Counted from the first letter of the stretch, positions 18,837 to 27,391 are shown. The stretch is 64,000 bases of DNA from Aquimarina latercula DSM 2041 (GCF_000430645.1 NZ_AUMK01000003.1:682001-746000); one strand, 5' to 3'. Numbers and translations are program-made. Notes: generated by a model from the letters alone, not told the origin.

Positions 18837-19640
18837 TTACGGTAATTTTTGCTTGGTTATTTTATAAACGATTCCATCATTCATCTCTAAGATCATAATA
18901 GGATCCTCAGAGATAATTTTCTGAAACGCTTTTAAAGGAAATCCTTTAGAAATTTGGTTTAAATTCTGAATACGAACTTTATCATTTAGCTCTAACCTTC
19001 TTAGTTTCGTATTTGTATTAGAAACATAGTAATTATCATATAAAAAATACAATGTATCGCCATTTTTATCAATATCGTATTCGGCGTCATTGTTTTCTTT
19101 AGCTTTTTTTACTGCTTTTCTACCTTTATAGTACTCAATAAAATCCGCCTCAATAAAAATAACACCATTCGTTCTAAACACATTCTTCACATAACAATGT
19201 TGTTTTTTAAATTTTAGCTTTTTAGCATCATCTTCTATTACGTCTTGAGCGCTATCTACCATAGCTGAATCAATACCTATTTCAGAATTACCATCAACAC
19301 GTGATCCCAATTTTTCCTTATAATCAGATATATCAGTTTTTAGTTTCATTAATTCTTCTTGTAAAGAATCATTCATTTTTTTTATCTGATCTATATTCTC
19401 CGGCGTGTCCTGTGCTTGATCAGAATCTGGATTAAAACCATCCTGATTTAGATAATACATAGTAAAAGACATCCCTATGACTACCAAAAAGAACAAAATC
19501 ATAAAAACAATACTATTCCTTTTACTTCTTTTCAACTCTTTGGATATAGAAACAAGACGATCTTCTAGTTTCTGTTGTTTCATACCAGATTTTTCAATCC
19601 TATATTGTACAGATAATAATTCGTCTTCTTTATTTTTCAT
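18837..19640 (-). CDS. Membrane-anchored coiled-coil protein, paralogue of the SPOR-like neighbour
   Basis: At 267 residues this protein shares the opening module with its downstream neighbour (DELLSVQYRIEKSGMKQQKLED, then a KRSKRN patch and a helix at about 43-64). It then has a periplasmic coiled coil (about 78-115) and a different C-terminal domain (about 140-267) of mostly beta character. That part has no recognisable motif. There is no SPOR repeat here. It lies 33 bp downstream of menB, so a menB-driven transcript is possible. The shared cytosolic and membrane module suggests both paralogues contact one partner. Confidence 0.65.
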   Translation of the reverse strand: MKNKEDELLSVQYRIEKSGMKQQKLEDRLVSISKELKRSKRNSIVFMILFFLVVIGMSFTMYYLNQDGFNPDSDQAQDTPENIDQIKKMNDSLQEELMKLKTDISDYKEKLGSRVDGNSEIGIDSAMVDSAQDVIEDDAKKLKFKKQHCYVKNVFRTNGVIFIEADFIEYYKGRKAVKKAKENNDAEYDIDKNGDTLYFLYDNYYVSNTNTKLRRLELNDKVRIQNLNQISKGFPLKAFQKIISEDPIMILEMNDGIVYKITKQKLP

Positions 19641-19673
19641 TTCGCATTCTAAATTTCTATAAAATCATTTACC

Positions 19674-20516
19674 CTATGGTATCCATTTAATATCTTTAAA
19701 ATCAGGTTTCCTTTTTTCCAAAAAGGCATTTCTTCCTTCTTTTGCCTCTTCCGTCATATATGCTAATCTAGTTGCTTCACCTGCAAAAACCTGTTGCCCA
19801 ACCATACCATCGTCAGTAAGATTCATTGCAAACTTTAGCATTTTTATAGAAGTAGGTGATTTTTCTAATATCTCTTTAGCCCACTGATATGCAGTGTCTT
19901 CTAATTCTTCGTGAGGTATAACAGCATTTACCATACCCATTTCATATGCTTCTTGCGCTGAATAGTTCCTTCCTAAAAAGAAAATTTCTCGAGCCTTTTT
20001 TTGCCCTACCATCTTTGCCAAATAAGCAGATCCATATCCACCGTCAAAACTCGTAACATCCGCATCTGTTTGTTTAAAAATAGCGTGTTCTTTACTTGCT
20101 AACGTTAAATCACAAACAACATGAAGACTATGCCCTCCTCCTACTGCCCATCCAGGCACAACTGCAATTACTACTTTTGGCATAAATCTAATTAATCGTT
20201 GTACTTCTAAAATATTCAACCTATGCATTCCGTCCTGACCCACATATCCTTGATGCCCTCTAGCTTTTTGATCACCACCGCTACAAAAACTATACACTCC
20301 ATCCTTGGTTGATGGTCCTTCTGCAGAAAGTAACACAACTCCTATAGACGTATCTTCCTGAGCGTCATAAAAAGCATCATACAACTCACTAGTTGTATTT
20401 GGTCTAAAAGCATTACGAACATTAGGTCTATTAAATGCTATTCTGGCAACACCTTTTGATTTTTTATAGGTTATATCTTGATATTCTTTTACAGTTTTCC
20501 AATTTATCGAACTCAT
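19674..20516 (-). CDS. menB: 1,4-dihydroxy-2-naphthoyl-CoA synthase
   Basis: MenB is a crotonase-fold enzyme that closes the second ring of the naphthoquinone from o-succinylbenzoyl-CoA during menaquinone synthesis. The 280-residue protein shows the oxyanion-hole regions FNRPNVRNAFRP and YSFCSGGDQKARG, the PGWAVGGGHSL helix start, and the catalytic DVTSFDGGYGSAYLA loop with the active-site aspartate, all typical of MenB rather than other crotonases. It lies apart from the menF-menD block on the same strand, with two unrelated genes between. A minus-strand TATTTTTG box and an adjacent 16-bp palindrome are just upstream. Confidence 0.97.
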   Translation of the reverse strand: MSSINWKTVKEYQDITYKKSKGVARIAFNRPNVRNAFRPNTTSELYDAFYDAQEDTSIGVVLLSAEGPSTKDGVYSFCSGGDQKARGHQGYVGQDGMHRLNILEVQRLIRFMPKVVIAVVPGWAVGGGHSLHVVCDLTLASKEHAIFKQTDADVTSFDGGYGSAYLAKMVGQKKAREIFFLGRNYSAQEAYEMGMVNAVIPHEELEDTAYQWAKEILEKSPTSIKMLKFAMNLTDDGMVGQQVFAGEATRLAYMTEEAKEGRNAFLEKRKPDFKDIKWIP

Positions 20517-20535
20517 TATATTTTTTTTATGCTAT

Positions 20536-20559
20536 CAAAAATAATACAATATATTGTAT
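20536..20559 (-). promoter_or_regulatory. menB -7 box with adjacent 16-bp palindrome
   Basis: On the minus strand TATTTTTG (20543-20536) fits TAnnTTTG and lies 20 bp before the menB start. Directly upstream of it is a perfect palindrome, ATACAATA-TATTGTAT (20544-20559), where a repressor or activator could bind. Confidence 0.45.
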
Positions 20560-20685
20560 CCAGCTACATCATTATAGTAGTTAAATCAAGTTAAAAAAGT
20601 AATATTTTTACATCTTTCATATAAATTAACACAGGTTTTGCACGATTTTTGATATTTTAGACAAAACAGATAATTAGAAATTACT

Positions 20686-21168
20686 ATGAAGATTCTCCCT
20701 ATCTTATTTTTAAGCTGTATTGGTCTTATCTCTTATGGACAAGAAAAGCCTTCATTAACAATTGATTGGGAAACTTGGAATACACATATTGCGGATAACA
20801 GCTCTCAATATACGCTTGAACATAAAGAAATAACTCCTTCTTTATCTTATGTAAGAGAGTTAATTTCTACTGGAAATTACGTTTTAATGGAGATCAACTT
20901 ATCCGTTGATTTACGTAAACAACATCTTGAAAACGAAACACCAATTCTTTTACTTCCTGAAAATAAATTTATACAATCCGATTATGCGTTCTCTCTTCCT
21001 AATAACACAAATCAAAATCAAAATAATTTAAGATTTACGATAACAGGTAATGGAGGATATAACGCTAATAATAGCGGAAAAGGAGGTGTTAAAAACAATG
21101 CTTATAGGGATGCAAGTACTTATACGGGAATATATTGCCCCGCGACTGGTGTTCCTTTAACGTATTAA
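20686..21168 (+). CDS. Small secreted protein of unknown function
   Basis: The 160-residue protein has a clear signal peptide (MKILPILFLSCIGLISYG) but matches no family I know. The middle is a short beta-rich domain (EHKEITPSLSYVRELIS, LMEINLSVDLRKQHLENE). The C-terminal 40 residues are rich in asparagine and glycine with NNTNQNQNN, then GGYNANNSGKGGV. The end (YTGIYCPATGVPLTY) holds its only mature cysteine apart from those in the signal. It is flanked by menB and cvfB, both on the minus strand, so it is a single-gene plus-strand insertion. Cell-surface or periplasmic location is likely. Confidence 0.6.
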   Translation: MKILPILFLSCIGLISYGQEKPSLTIDWETWNTHIADNSSQYTLEHKEITPSLSYVRELISTGNYVLMEINLSVDLRKQHLENETPILLLPENKFIQSDYAFSLPNNTNQNQNNLRFTITGNGGYNANNSGKGGVKNNAYRDASTYTGIYCPATGVPLTY

Positions 21169-21202
21169 AAATACAACTATGTTTAGTAATGGATTATTGA
21201 AA

Positions 21203-22036
21203 CTAATCGACTAAACGAATACCATCTTTTTCTATCACTATTTTTTTCGCTTTATATAAAGAACCAATAGCTTTCTTAAAACTTTTTTTACTCAGCTGAA
21301 AAACATCTTTGATATCCTTAGGATCTGACTTATCATTAAGATCAATAAATCCTCCACTTGACTTTAATTCATCAAGTATTTGTTGAGCATTAGGTTCTAT
21401 GGCACGATATCCGTGTCTTTGCAAGGTAAGATCAATCTTTCCATCGGGACGTACTTTTTTCACAAATCCTTTTAATTGATCTCCTGGTGTTATTTTTTGA
21501 AAAATTTCATCTTCATACACTAAACCTAAATGCTTTTGATTGACAATCATATTCCATCCATAAGGAGATGGATGTGATGCAATTAAATCTACCTCATCAT
21601 AAGAAGATAACAAAACTAAAGAATTATCTAAAAATGCATTCGTCTTACTTGACCCAACTAATCTATTCGTTTCCTCGTCTAGATATACATAAACAAGATA
21701 CCAGCTTCCAATTCTCATCTTAGATGCTTGCTCTCTAAAAGGTATAAACAACTCCTTTTCTAACCCCCAGTCCATAAATGCTCCAATATCTGAAACAGTG
21801 GTACACTTTAAATAAGCAAATGATTTTACCGTAGCATACGGTTCTAAAGTTGTAGCGACAATTCGTTCTTCATGATCTAAGTAAAGAAATACTTTGATCT
21901 CGTCTCTAATCATAAACTGATTCGGAACATATTTGTTAGGCAATAACACTTCATTCCCATCATCATCACTAAGATAGACACCTTGATCTCTCTCTCTTAC
22001 AAATTCCAATGTGTTATATTCACCAAGCTTAAGCAT
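21203..22036 (-). CDS. S1-like RNA-binding protein, CvfB/YitL type
   Basis: This 277-residue cytosolic protein has the CvfB layout: two or three S1-like OB domains (YLSDDDGNEVLLP and VSDIGAFMDWGLEKELFIPF as the second strand set, then GDQLKGFVKKVRPDGKIDLTLQ) and a C-terminal winged-helix segment (about 215-277, KDVFQLSKKSFKKAIGSLYKAKKIVIEKDGIRLVD). CvfB proteins bind RNA and affect virulence or stress genes in Staphylococcus; the job in flavobacteria is not known. It is the last gene of the minus-strand block. A -7-like TATCTTTG is at 22061-22054. Confidence 0.9.
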   Translation of the reverse strand: MLKLGEYNTLEFVRERDQGVYLSDDDGNEVLLPNKYVPNQFMIRDEIKVFLYLDHEERIVATTLEPYATVKSFAYLKCTTVSDIGAFMDWGLEKELFIPFREQASKMRIGSWYLVYVYLDEETNRLVGSSKTNAFLDNSLVLLSSYDEVDLIASHPSPYGWNMIVNQKHLGLVYEDEIFQKITPGDQLKGFVKKVRPDGKIDLTLQRHGYRAIEPNAQQILDELKSSGGFIDLNDKSDPKDIKDVFQLSKKSFKKAIGSLYKAKKIVIEKDGIRLVD

Positions 22037-22053
22037 CGTTTTATATTTTTGCG

Positions 22054-22061
22054 CAAAGATA
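22054..22061 (-). promoter_or_regulatory. Predicted -7 box of the cvfB-like gene
   Basis: TATCTTTG on the minus strand, 18 bp before the ATG. No convincing -33 TTG was found. Confidence 0.4.
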
Positions 22062-22097
22062 ATTGTTTAATCTTCCTATATATCATATTAAAACAAA

Positions 22098-22125
22098 AAA
22101 AGGTGCTCAATCAAGAACACCTTTT
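22098..22125 (-). terminator. Terminator of the DUF2853 gene
   Basis: AAAAGGTG pairs with CACCTTTT, followed after one mismatch by two more pairs, around a 6-nt loop. On the minus strand the hairpin is followed by a run of seven T, fitting a rho-independent terminator. Confidence 0.75.
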
Positions 22126-22146
22126 CTGTTTTCAATATCTGTTATT

Positions 22147-22488
22147 CTATTTGTACACAGATTCTTTCTTAAAATGCTTTGCTAATAAATAATAAACTAC
22201 TGCTCTATATTTATTTCTATTAGATTTCCCATACGCATCCATAACAGAAGCAATTGCCTCATCTAACTTTGGTCCATCGGAAAGACCTAACTTTTTAATT
22301 AAGAAATTTTTCTTTACAGTTTCTAATTCTGAAGGATCACTCCCAGATACTGTAGCAGCATCTTTATTATAAATAGAAGGTCCACAACCAATAGTAACTT
22401 TAGTTAAAAAGTCCATATCTGGAGTTTGACCAATTTTATCTTTAATATCCGCAGCGTACTTAGTAATCAATTCGTCTCTTTTACTCAT
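22147..22488 (-). CDS. DUF2853-family small protein
   Basis: The 113-residue helical protein matches the DUF2853 family (KYAADIKDKIGQTPDMDFLTKVTIGCGPSIYN is split across its N-terminal half, and it ends RAVVYYLLAKHFKKESVYK). The family has no known function and is common in Bacteroidota and Proteobacteria. It is probably cytosolic. It has its own promoter box at 22533-22540, with a large palindrome just upstream, and a terminator at 22098-22125. It is thus a one-gene unit inserted between menD and cvfB. Confidence 0.85.
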   Translation of the reverse strand: MSKRDELITKYAADIKDKIGQTPDMDFLTKVTIGCGPSIYNKDAATVSGSDPSELETVKKNFLIKKLGLSDGPKLDEAIASVMDAYGKSNRNKYRAVVYYLLAKHFKKESVYK

Positions 22489-22532
22489 AAGGTGATAATG
22501 TTTTAGGTTTTAGTTAATTTATTATGTTATCT

Positions 22533-22573
22533 CAAATATAACTCATTTATAAATGAATTATTCATTTATAAAT
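22533..22573 (-). promoter_or_regulatory. DUF2853 promoter box and 29-bp palindrome
   Basis: On the minus strand TATATTTG (22540-22533) is a -7-type box about 45 bp before the ATG. Immediately upstream is a perfect palindrome, ATTTATAAATGAAT (22545-22558), T, and its reverse complement (22560-22573), where the -33 element should be. Confidence 0.5.
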
Positions 22574-22591
22574 TATAATAAACTTGTTTTT

Positions 22592-24316
22592 TTAGACAAA
22601 ATGCTTAAAATAATCGATTAAAACACCATCATTCATTTTTCTAGGAGTAAAAACTTCTAATAATTGAGGTTTGTCGTTCTTATTATAGAGATTTCTTATA
22701 GCTTGTCTTAGTTCATCTTTTCCTTGAACAGTGGTATATTCAAAATTAAACATAGTAGACAATTGCTCTGCTGTTAAACTATGTTTTGTTTCGAAATAAG
22801 TACTAAAATTGTAGCTCTCAGATTTACCAGGTAAAATTCTAAAAATCCCTCCTCCACTATTATTAATTAAAATAATCTTGAAATTAGAAGGAATAGAATC
22901 ATTCCACAGTCCATTACTATCATAAAAAAAACTAAGATCACCGGTTATTAATGTAGTAGGAACCTCTGAAGCTACCGCTGCACCTATTGCAGTAGAAGTA
23001 CTTCCATCTATTCCACTTGTTCCTCGATTACAGTATACTTTAAATGAAGGGTTCAATGAAAATAATTGCGCATACCTAACAGTAGAACTATTGCTTAACT
23101 GAATCATCTGATCATTAGGAATAAGATCAAACATCGTTTCAAACACTTTGAGGTCAGAAAAATCTACTTCTTGTAGATACTTCTCGTGTCTTACCCTTCT
23201 TTGATTTCTTTTTGCAATCCAAAAAGATTTATACTCATTATCAATAATCTTTGTATCCGGTAAAAAACCCGATAAAAACATACTAGGGTTCATTTTTATA
23301 TGCTCCGTTAAGCAAAAATATGTATCATAGGCTTTCTTTTGATCAATATGCCAATGAACTTTAGGTTGGTAATTTCGTAAAAAAGCCTTTATTCTTTTAG
23401 AAACTACCATACCTCCAAACGTCAATAATACATCCGGTTGTAAAGCTTTAAATTCACTATCACTTAGAGAGGTAATTAATTGATCAATACAATTTACATG
23501 TGTTTCGTGATGGATATTAGATGTCGTTTCTGTCAAAACTAAAACCGAGGGATCTTTAGCTAAATAATCAATCAACTCCTTTTCTATACTATTAGGAGGG
23601 TTTACTCCTATCAATACTAATTTACGTTTAGATATATTCCATTGCTTCAACATGGTAGAACGTAACGTATCAGAGATACGTTGTTCTATGTGCTCCACAG
23701 GAATATTCTTAGGAACTATTGTTGGTTGAGTAATCGTATCATATAACGGCTCGTAAAAAGGAACATTAATATGAACAGGTCCATTTCTTTCTATAGCTTT
23801 ATTAAGCGCTATATTAATCTCCCGCTCATTATGTTTTTGGGCTTCATGCTGTTTTTGTTTTATCTTAATATCATCTATTTCAATCTCAGGAACAATTTCT
23901 GAATATAAGTTGGCTGAATATAAAATATGATTTTCAAATACATTCTTTTGTCGAATCGTTTGCCCATCACCAATATCAATGCGTTCAATAGGTCGATCTG
24001 CACTTAATACTACTAACGGTACATCACTATAAAATGCCTCTGAAATTGCAGGGTAATAATTCAATAATGCGCTCCCTGAAGTACAAACCAATGCAACAGG
24101 TTTTTTTATCTGTTGTGCAATTCCTAAAGCAAAAAAAGCAGCGCATCGTTCATCGACAATACTATAACATTTCATAGTAGGGTTTTCCGTAAAACCAATT
24201 GTCAAAGGAGCATTTCTAGATCCAGGAGAAATAACCACATGTAAAATTCCTTTTGCTTCACATAAAGCAACTATGGTTTGAGATAAAGGAATTTTGGAAT
24301 ATAAACGTTTCTTCAT
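22592..24316 (-). CDS. menD: 2-succinyl-5-enolpyruvyl-6-hydroxy-3-cyclohexene-1-carboxylate synthase
   Basis: MenD is the thiamine-diphosphate enzyme that joins isochorismate and 2-oxoglutarate in the first committed menaquinone step. Motifs are SPGSRNAPLTIGF near the N-terminus, CTSGSALLNYYPAI, and the ThDP/Mg loop GDLSFFYDSNGLW with the following LINNSGGGIF. The frame opens 30 bp earlier at 24346, but the internal ATG at 24316 (MKKRLYSKIPLSQ) fits the usual flavobacterial N-terminus, where the conserved part starts at KIPLSQTI. This gives 574 residues. It is 54 bp after menF, the previous gene on the strand, so menF-menD are probably co-transcribed. Confidence 0.96.
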   Translation of the reverse strand: MKKRLYSKIPLSQTIVALCEAKGILHVVISPGSRNAPLTIGFTENPTMKCYSIVDERCAAFFALGIAQQIKKPVALVCTSGSALLNYYPAISEAFYSDVPLVVLSADRPIERIDIGDGQTIRQKNVFENHILYSANLYSEIVPEIEIDDIKIKQKQHEAQKHNEREINIALNKAIERNGPVHINVPFYEPLYDTITQPTIVPKNIPVEHIEQRISDTLRSTMLKQWNISKRKLVLIGVNPPNSIEKELIDYLAKDPSVLVLTETTSNIHHETHVNCIDQLITSLSDSEFKALQPDVLLTFGGMVVSKRIKAFLRNYQPKVHWHIDQKKAYDTYFCLTEHIKMNPSMFLSGFLPDTKIIDNEYKSFWIAKRNQRRVRHEKYLQEVDFSDLKVFETMFDLIPNDQMIQLSNSSTVRYAQLFSLNPSFKVYCNRGTSGIDGSTSTAIGAAVASEVPTTLITGDLSFFYDSNGLWNDSIPSNFKIILINNSGGGIFRILPGKSESYNFSTYFETKHSLTAEQLSTMFNFEYTTVQGKDELRQAIRNLYNKNDKPQLLEVFTPRKMNDGVLIDYFKHFV

Positions 24317-24370
24317 TCGAGTGGCTAAATTACAATATAGTGTCAAGTAAAGCCAGTCTTTTGAAGTATT

Positions 24371-25453
24371 TTAATACAAAACCTTTTTCATTGTTTCACT
24401 TTTTCGTACAGTTTCTTCCCACTCTTTTTCTGGAACAGAGTCTTTAGTAATTCCTCCTCCAATATAGACAATAGCTTTCTCTTGGTCTATTTCCATACAT
24501 CTAAGATTTACATATAGGTTGGACACAACATTACCTTCGTGATTAATTAGCAATTCTCCTAAAAAACCTGTATAATATTTTCGGTTATATGGTTCATTAT
24601 TTAAAATAAATAATCTCGCTGAATCTTTAGGCAAACCACATACAGCAGGTGTGGGATGTATACCTTCAATAATAGAATCAATATCAGAATCTTTATTTTT
24701 TACAACACCAGTAATATCTGTTTTAAGATGTAATAAGGAACCAGCCCTATACGTATAGGTTTTAGATTTTTTGATGTTATTGATTTTTGGCAAGAGCTTA
24801 TTTAAAACAAAATCCGTAACCATAGCTTGTTCTTCAATTTCTTTTGTTCCCCATTCCACATTTAAAGAATCTACATAAGGTTGAGTTCCCGCTAAAGCCA
24901 TCGTGTTAAATTCATTTCCTCTTATTGTCATAAGAGTTTCTGGTGTAGCACCAAGCCAAGTTCCGACAGCAGGATGATACCATAAATACACAAATGCATT
25001 TGGGTAACAATTAATCAATCTTTTAAAAACTTCTAAAGGATTTTTTTTAGAAAAAGAAACCTCTTCTCTTCTAGAAACAACTACTTTTTTAAAAAGATCA
25101 TCGTTAATAGCACGTACGCTATCTTTTACAAGCTGTACATATTTTATTTTTGCACTTAGATCCTGTTTGGTAGACAAGATATCCTTTTGAATATGTTTTG
25201 ACATTTCGTTAGTTGATGTAACTAGGGAACTGTAATATGTGCTTTTTTCTTTGGGGATTAAAACCGCTTGTTTCCTATTATCAAATGGAGCAAAAACAAA
25301 ACCAGCGGTACTATACGAATCGATTTCATATAAATTATTATCATTCTGCAAAAAACAATTTATAGTTAATTCTTGAGACTTCCGATATACTACGAATGGC
25401 AGTTGACTATCCATATGGGATTGGATTTTTAGGTATAATGCCAAAATATCCAT
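24371..25453 (-). CDS. menF: Isochorismate synthase (chorismate-binding)
   Basis: The 360-residue protein converts chorismate to isochorismate, supplying MenD. It contains the chorismate-binding core: VVSRREEV, WLGATPETLM, the MALAGTQ strand, the HPTPAVCGLPKD motif and EPYNRKYYTGFLGEL. The order matches isochorismate synthases rather than anthranilate synthase, which would have a glutamine amidotransferase partner. The adjacent menD makes the menaquinone assignment near certain. It begins 1 bp after the stop of the hotdog thioesterase gene upstream. Confidence 0.95.
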   Translation of the reverse strand: MDILALYLKIQSHMDSQLPFVVYRKSQELTINCFLQNDNNLYEIDSYSTAGFVFAPFDNRKQAVLIPKEKSTYYSSLVTSTNEMSKHIQKDILSTKQDLSAKIKYVQLVKDSVRAINDDLFKKVVVSRREEVSFSKKNPLEVFKRLINCYPNAFVYLWYHPAVGTWLGATPETLMTIRGNEFNTMALAGTQPYVDSLNVEWGTKEIEEQAMVTDFVLNKLLPKINNIKKSKTYTYRAGSLLHLKTDITGVVKNKDSDIDSIIEGIHPTPAVCGLPKDSARLFILNNEPYNRKYYTGFLGELLINHEGNVVSNLYVNLRCMEIDQEKAIVYIGGGITKDSVPEKEWEETVRKSETMKKVLY

Positions 25454-25454
25454 A

Positions 25455-25880
25455 TTACCTAGATTTTGCTAATGCTATTGTAGTTAACTTAACAATCGAA
25501 ATTAATTGCTTTTCTTCATTACGTATTTTTATATCCCAAAGTTGAGTTGTTCTCCCTTTATGTACAATTTCTGCTCTAGCATATACATAACCTTCTCTTA
25601 TACTTTTTACGTGATTCGCTGAGATCTCTAATCCTCTAATATAATACTCCTTTGTATCTAAAAAAATATGCGAAGCTGCGCTACCAACACTTTCTGCAAG
25701 CGCAACCATAGCACCGCCGTGTAACACACCGTCAGGCTGATGAACTTTTGATGTTACAGGCATCTTTGCTACCAAATAATCTTCACCTACTTCACAAAAA
25801 GAAATATCCAATGTTTCCATTAACGTATTCTTACACATTTTAGCACATTGCTCCAATATCTCTTCTTCAGTTAACTTCAT
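25455..25880 (-). CDS. PaaI-type hotdog thioesterase, likely DHNA-CoA thioesterase
   Basis: At 141 residues this is a single hotdog domain with the PaaI/YbgC-like core KVHQPDGVLHGGAMVALAESVGS, where the HGG and the Glu-containing helix supply the catalytic site. The gene starts the minus-strand thioesterase-menF-menD run, 1 bp before menF. Thioesterases in this setting are good candidates to hydrolyse 1,4-dihydroxy-2-naphthoyl-CoA (MenI), the step after MenB. The context supports this; the sequence alone does not prove substrate. Confidence 0.9.
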   Translation of the reverse strand: MKLTEEEILEQCAKMCKNTLMETLDISFCEVGEDYLVAKMPVTSKVHQPDGVLHGGAMVALAESVGSAASHIFLDTKEYYIRGLEISANHVKSIREGYVYARAEIVHKGRTTQLWDIKIRNEEKQLISIVKLTTIALAKSR

Positions 25881-25950
25881 AAATTTAATTTTAAGTAAAA
25901 ATAAACAATGGCATTAAATAATTCTAACTATATTTATGTATTATTTTAAC

Positions 25951-25958
25951 GAACGTTC
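25951..25958. promoter_or_regulatory. Candidate TetR operator core
   Basis: GAACGTTC is a perfect 8-bp palindrome 6 bp before the tetR-like ATG, inside AACGAACGTTCAA. The match to typical TetR operators is loose, and it is proposed only from position. Confidence 0.35.
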
Positions 25959-25964
25959 AATAAA

Positions 25965-26528
25965 ATGCCTAAAACCAAAACATCCAAAGCAGAAGTCTTG
26001 AGTAAAGTAATCCCTATACTTAGAGAAAAAGGTATCTGCAAAAGCAGTATGAGTGAATTAGCAAAAGCTTGTGAAATTCAAAAATCTCATTTCTATTATT
26101 ATTTTAATAACAAAGAACAGTTGATAAAAGAAGTCTTAGCTACAGTGAACAGTTATTTTAAACATAATTTATTTAAGGTGATTGAAAACAACACCCTTAC
26201 TACTGATCAAAAATTAAAAAAAATTCGCATACTCATTGATAAAATGTTCAAAAACGCCAATAGTGGGTGTATTATGGCAAATACAGCATTAGAAACAGCA
26301 CATTTAAACCCTATTTACAAGGAAGAGATTAAACACTTTTTTGAAGATTTCATATCTGGTTTACAACTATTACTAGTCCCTAATTACTCTAAAGAAGAAT
26401 CCTTATCACTTGCAGAACAGATGGTCCAAGATTTAGAAGGTGGAATTCTGTTAATGCGGGTATATAATGATCATAAATACATTAATAATGCTGTTTCTAG
26501 AATGGAAAAAATAATCTTAAAAGGATAA
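25965..26528 (+). CDS. TetR-family transcriptional regulator
   Basis: The 187-residue protein has an N-terminal TetR helix-turn-helix (about 10-55: ILREKGICKSSMSELAKACEIQKSHFYYYFNNKEQLIKEVL split over helices 1-4). Its C-terminal ligand domain includes the SGCIMANTALETA segment common to TetR_C family members that sense small organic compounds. It is divergent from the thioesterase gene and its stop is 2 bp before the downstream hydrolase start, so it is the first gene of a small operon that it probably represses through GAACGTTC. Confidence 0.93.
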   Translation: MPKTKTSKAEVLSKVIPILREKGICKSSMSELAKACEIQKSHFYYYFNNKEQLIKEVLATVNSYFKHNLFKVIENNTLTTDQKLKKIRILIDKMFKNANSGCIMANTALETAHLNPIYKEEIKHFFEDFISGLQLLLVPNYSKEESLSLAEQMVQDLEGGILLMRVYNDHKYINNAVSRMEKIILKG

Positions 26529-26530
26529 TT

Positions 26531-27379
26531 ATGAAATCATTTACTATTCAATCTAACGACGGATACCCTATTTCCGCACACGAGTTTCTTCCTGAATTTT
26601 CAAATAACAAAACTATTGTATTTGCTCCAGCAGTTGCTGTACCGCAAAAGTTTTACTTTAACATGGCTAATTACCTAGCAGAAAAAGGATGTAACGTATT
26701 TACTTTTGATTATCGCAGTATTGGTTCTTCCAATTCTAAAAGTATTCAATCTCTAAAAAAACATGGATTTTTCTCTTGGGCAATGGATTTTAACGCGGTT
26801 TCTAACTATGTAAAAACAAAATACCCAAATAACCTACAATACATGATTGGTCATAGTTATGGAGGAAATAGTGTTGGTTTCAGTGATGCATTTCAATATT
26901 ATGATAAATATATAACTATTGGATCCCAATTTGGCTTTTATAAACATTTTACTCCTAGAATGCGTTTTTTAATATATTTAAATTTCAAATTCTTCGTTCC
27001 AATTACAACCTCTATTTTAGGATATTATCCATCCAGTTGGTTTGGATTAGGTAGACCATTGACTACAAAAGCTGCCAAAGATTGGGCTACTTTTTTATTA
27101 CATCCAGATTCCATGTTACATTTCACAGATGGCAATTCAGAAACTTATTACCAAAACATAAAGGAGTCTATGTTACTTATTAGCATAGATGATGATCTTT
27201 TTGCTCCTAAAAAATCGGTAGACATTCTGGCAGATAGAGTATACAGCCATGCCCTAACTACAAGAAAGCATATAAATCCTTCTGATTACAATTTAAAAAC
27301 AATTGGACATTTTGATTTTTTTAGAAAGAAAAATCAAGATATCTTGTGGCCGATAATAGATCAATGGTTTGAACTATAA
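26531..27379 (+). CDS. Alpha/beta hydrolase
   Basis: This 282-residue cytosolic enzyme has a canonical alpha/beta hydrolase core: the nucleophile elbow GHSYGG (Ser near residue 109), an acid in SIDDDLFAPKKSV, and the late histidine in TIGHFDFF. The cap region between is aromatic-rich, suggesting a hydrophobic substrate (lipid or ester). It begins 2 bp after the TetR stop, and a second hydrolase follows 12 bp later, so the three form an operon. The pair could serve to detoxify or use an ester that also induces the TetR. Confidence 0.9.
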   Translation: MKSFTIQSNDGYPISAHEFLPEFSNNKTIVFAPAVAVPQKFYFNMANYLAEKGCNVFTFDYRSIGSSNSKSIQSLKKHGFFSWAMDFNAVSNYVKTKYPNNLQYMIGHSYGGNSVGFSDAFQYYDKYITIGSQFGFYKHFTPRMRFLIYLNFKFFVPITTSILGYYPSSWFGLGRPLTTKAAKDWATFLLHPDSMLHFTDGNSETYYQNIKESMLLISIDDDLFAPKKSVDILADRVYSHALTTRKHINPSDYNLKTIGHFDFFRKKNQDILWPIIDQWFEL

Positions 27380-27391
27380 AAGTGACTAATT

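Noticed and set aside
22821..22840. TTTAC-CAG-GTAAA in menD, similar to the XRE operator
   Set aside because: It lies inside conserved coding sequence and has a 3-bp rather than 4-bp centre.
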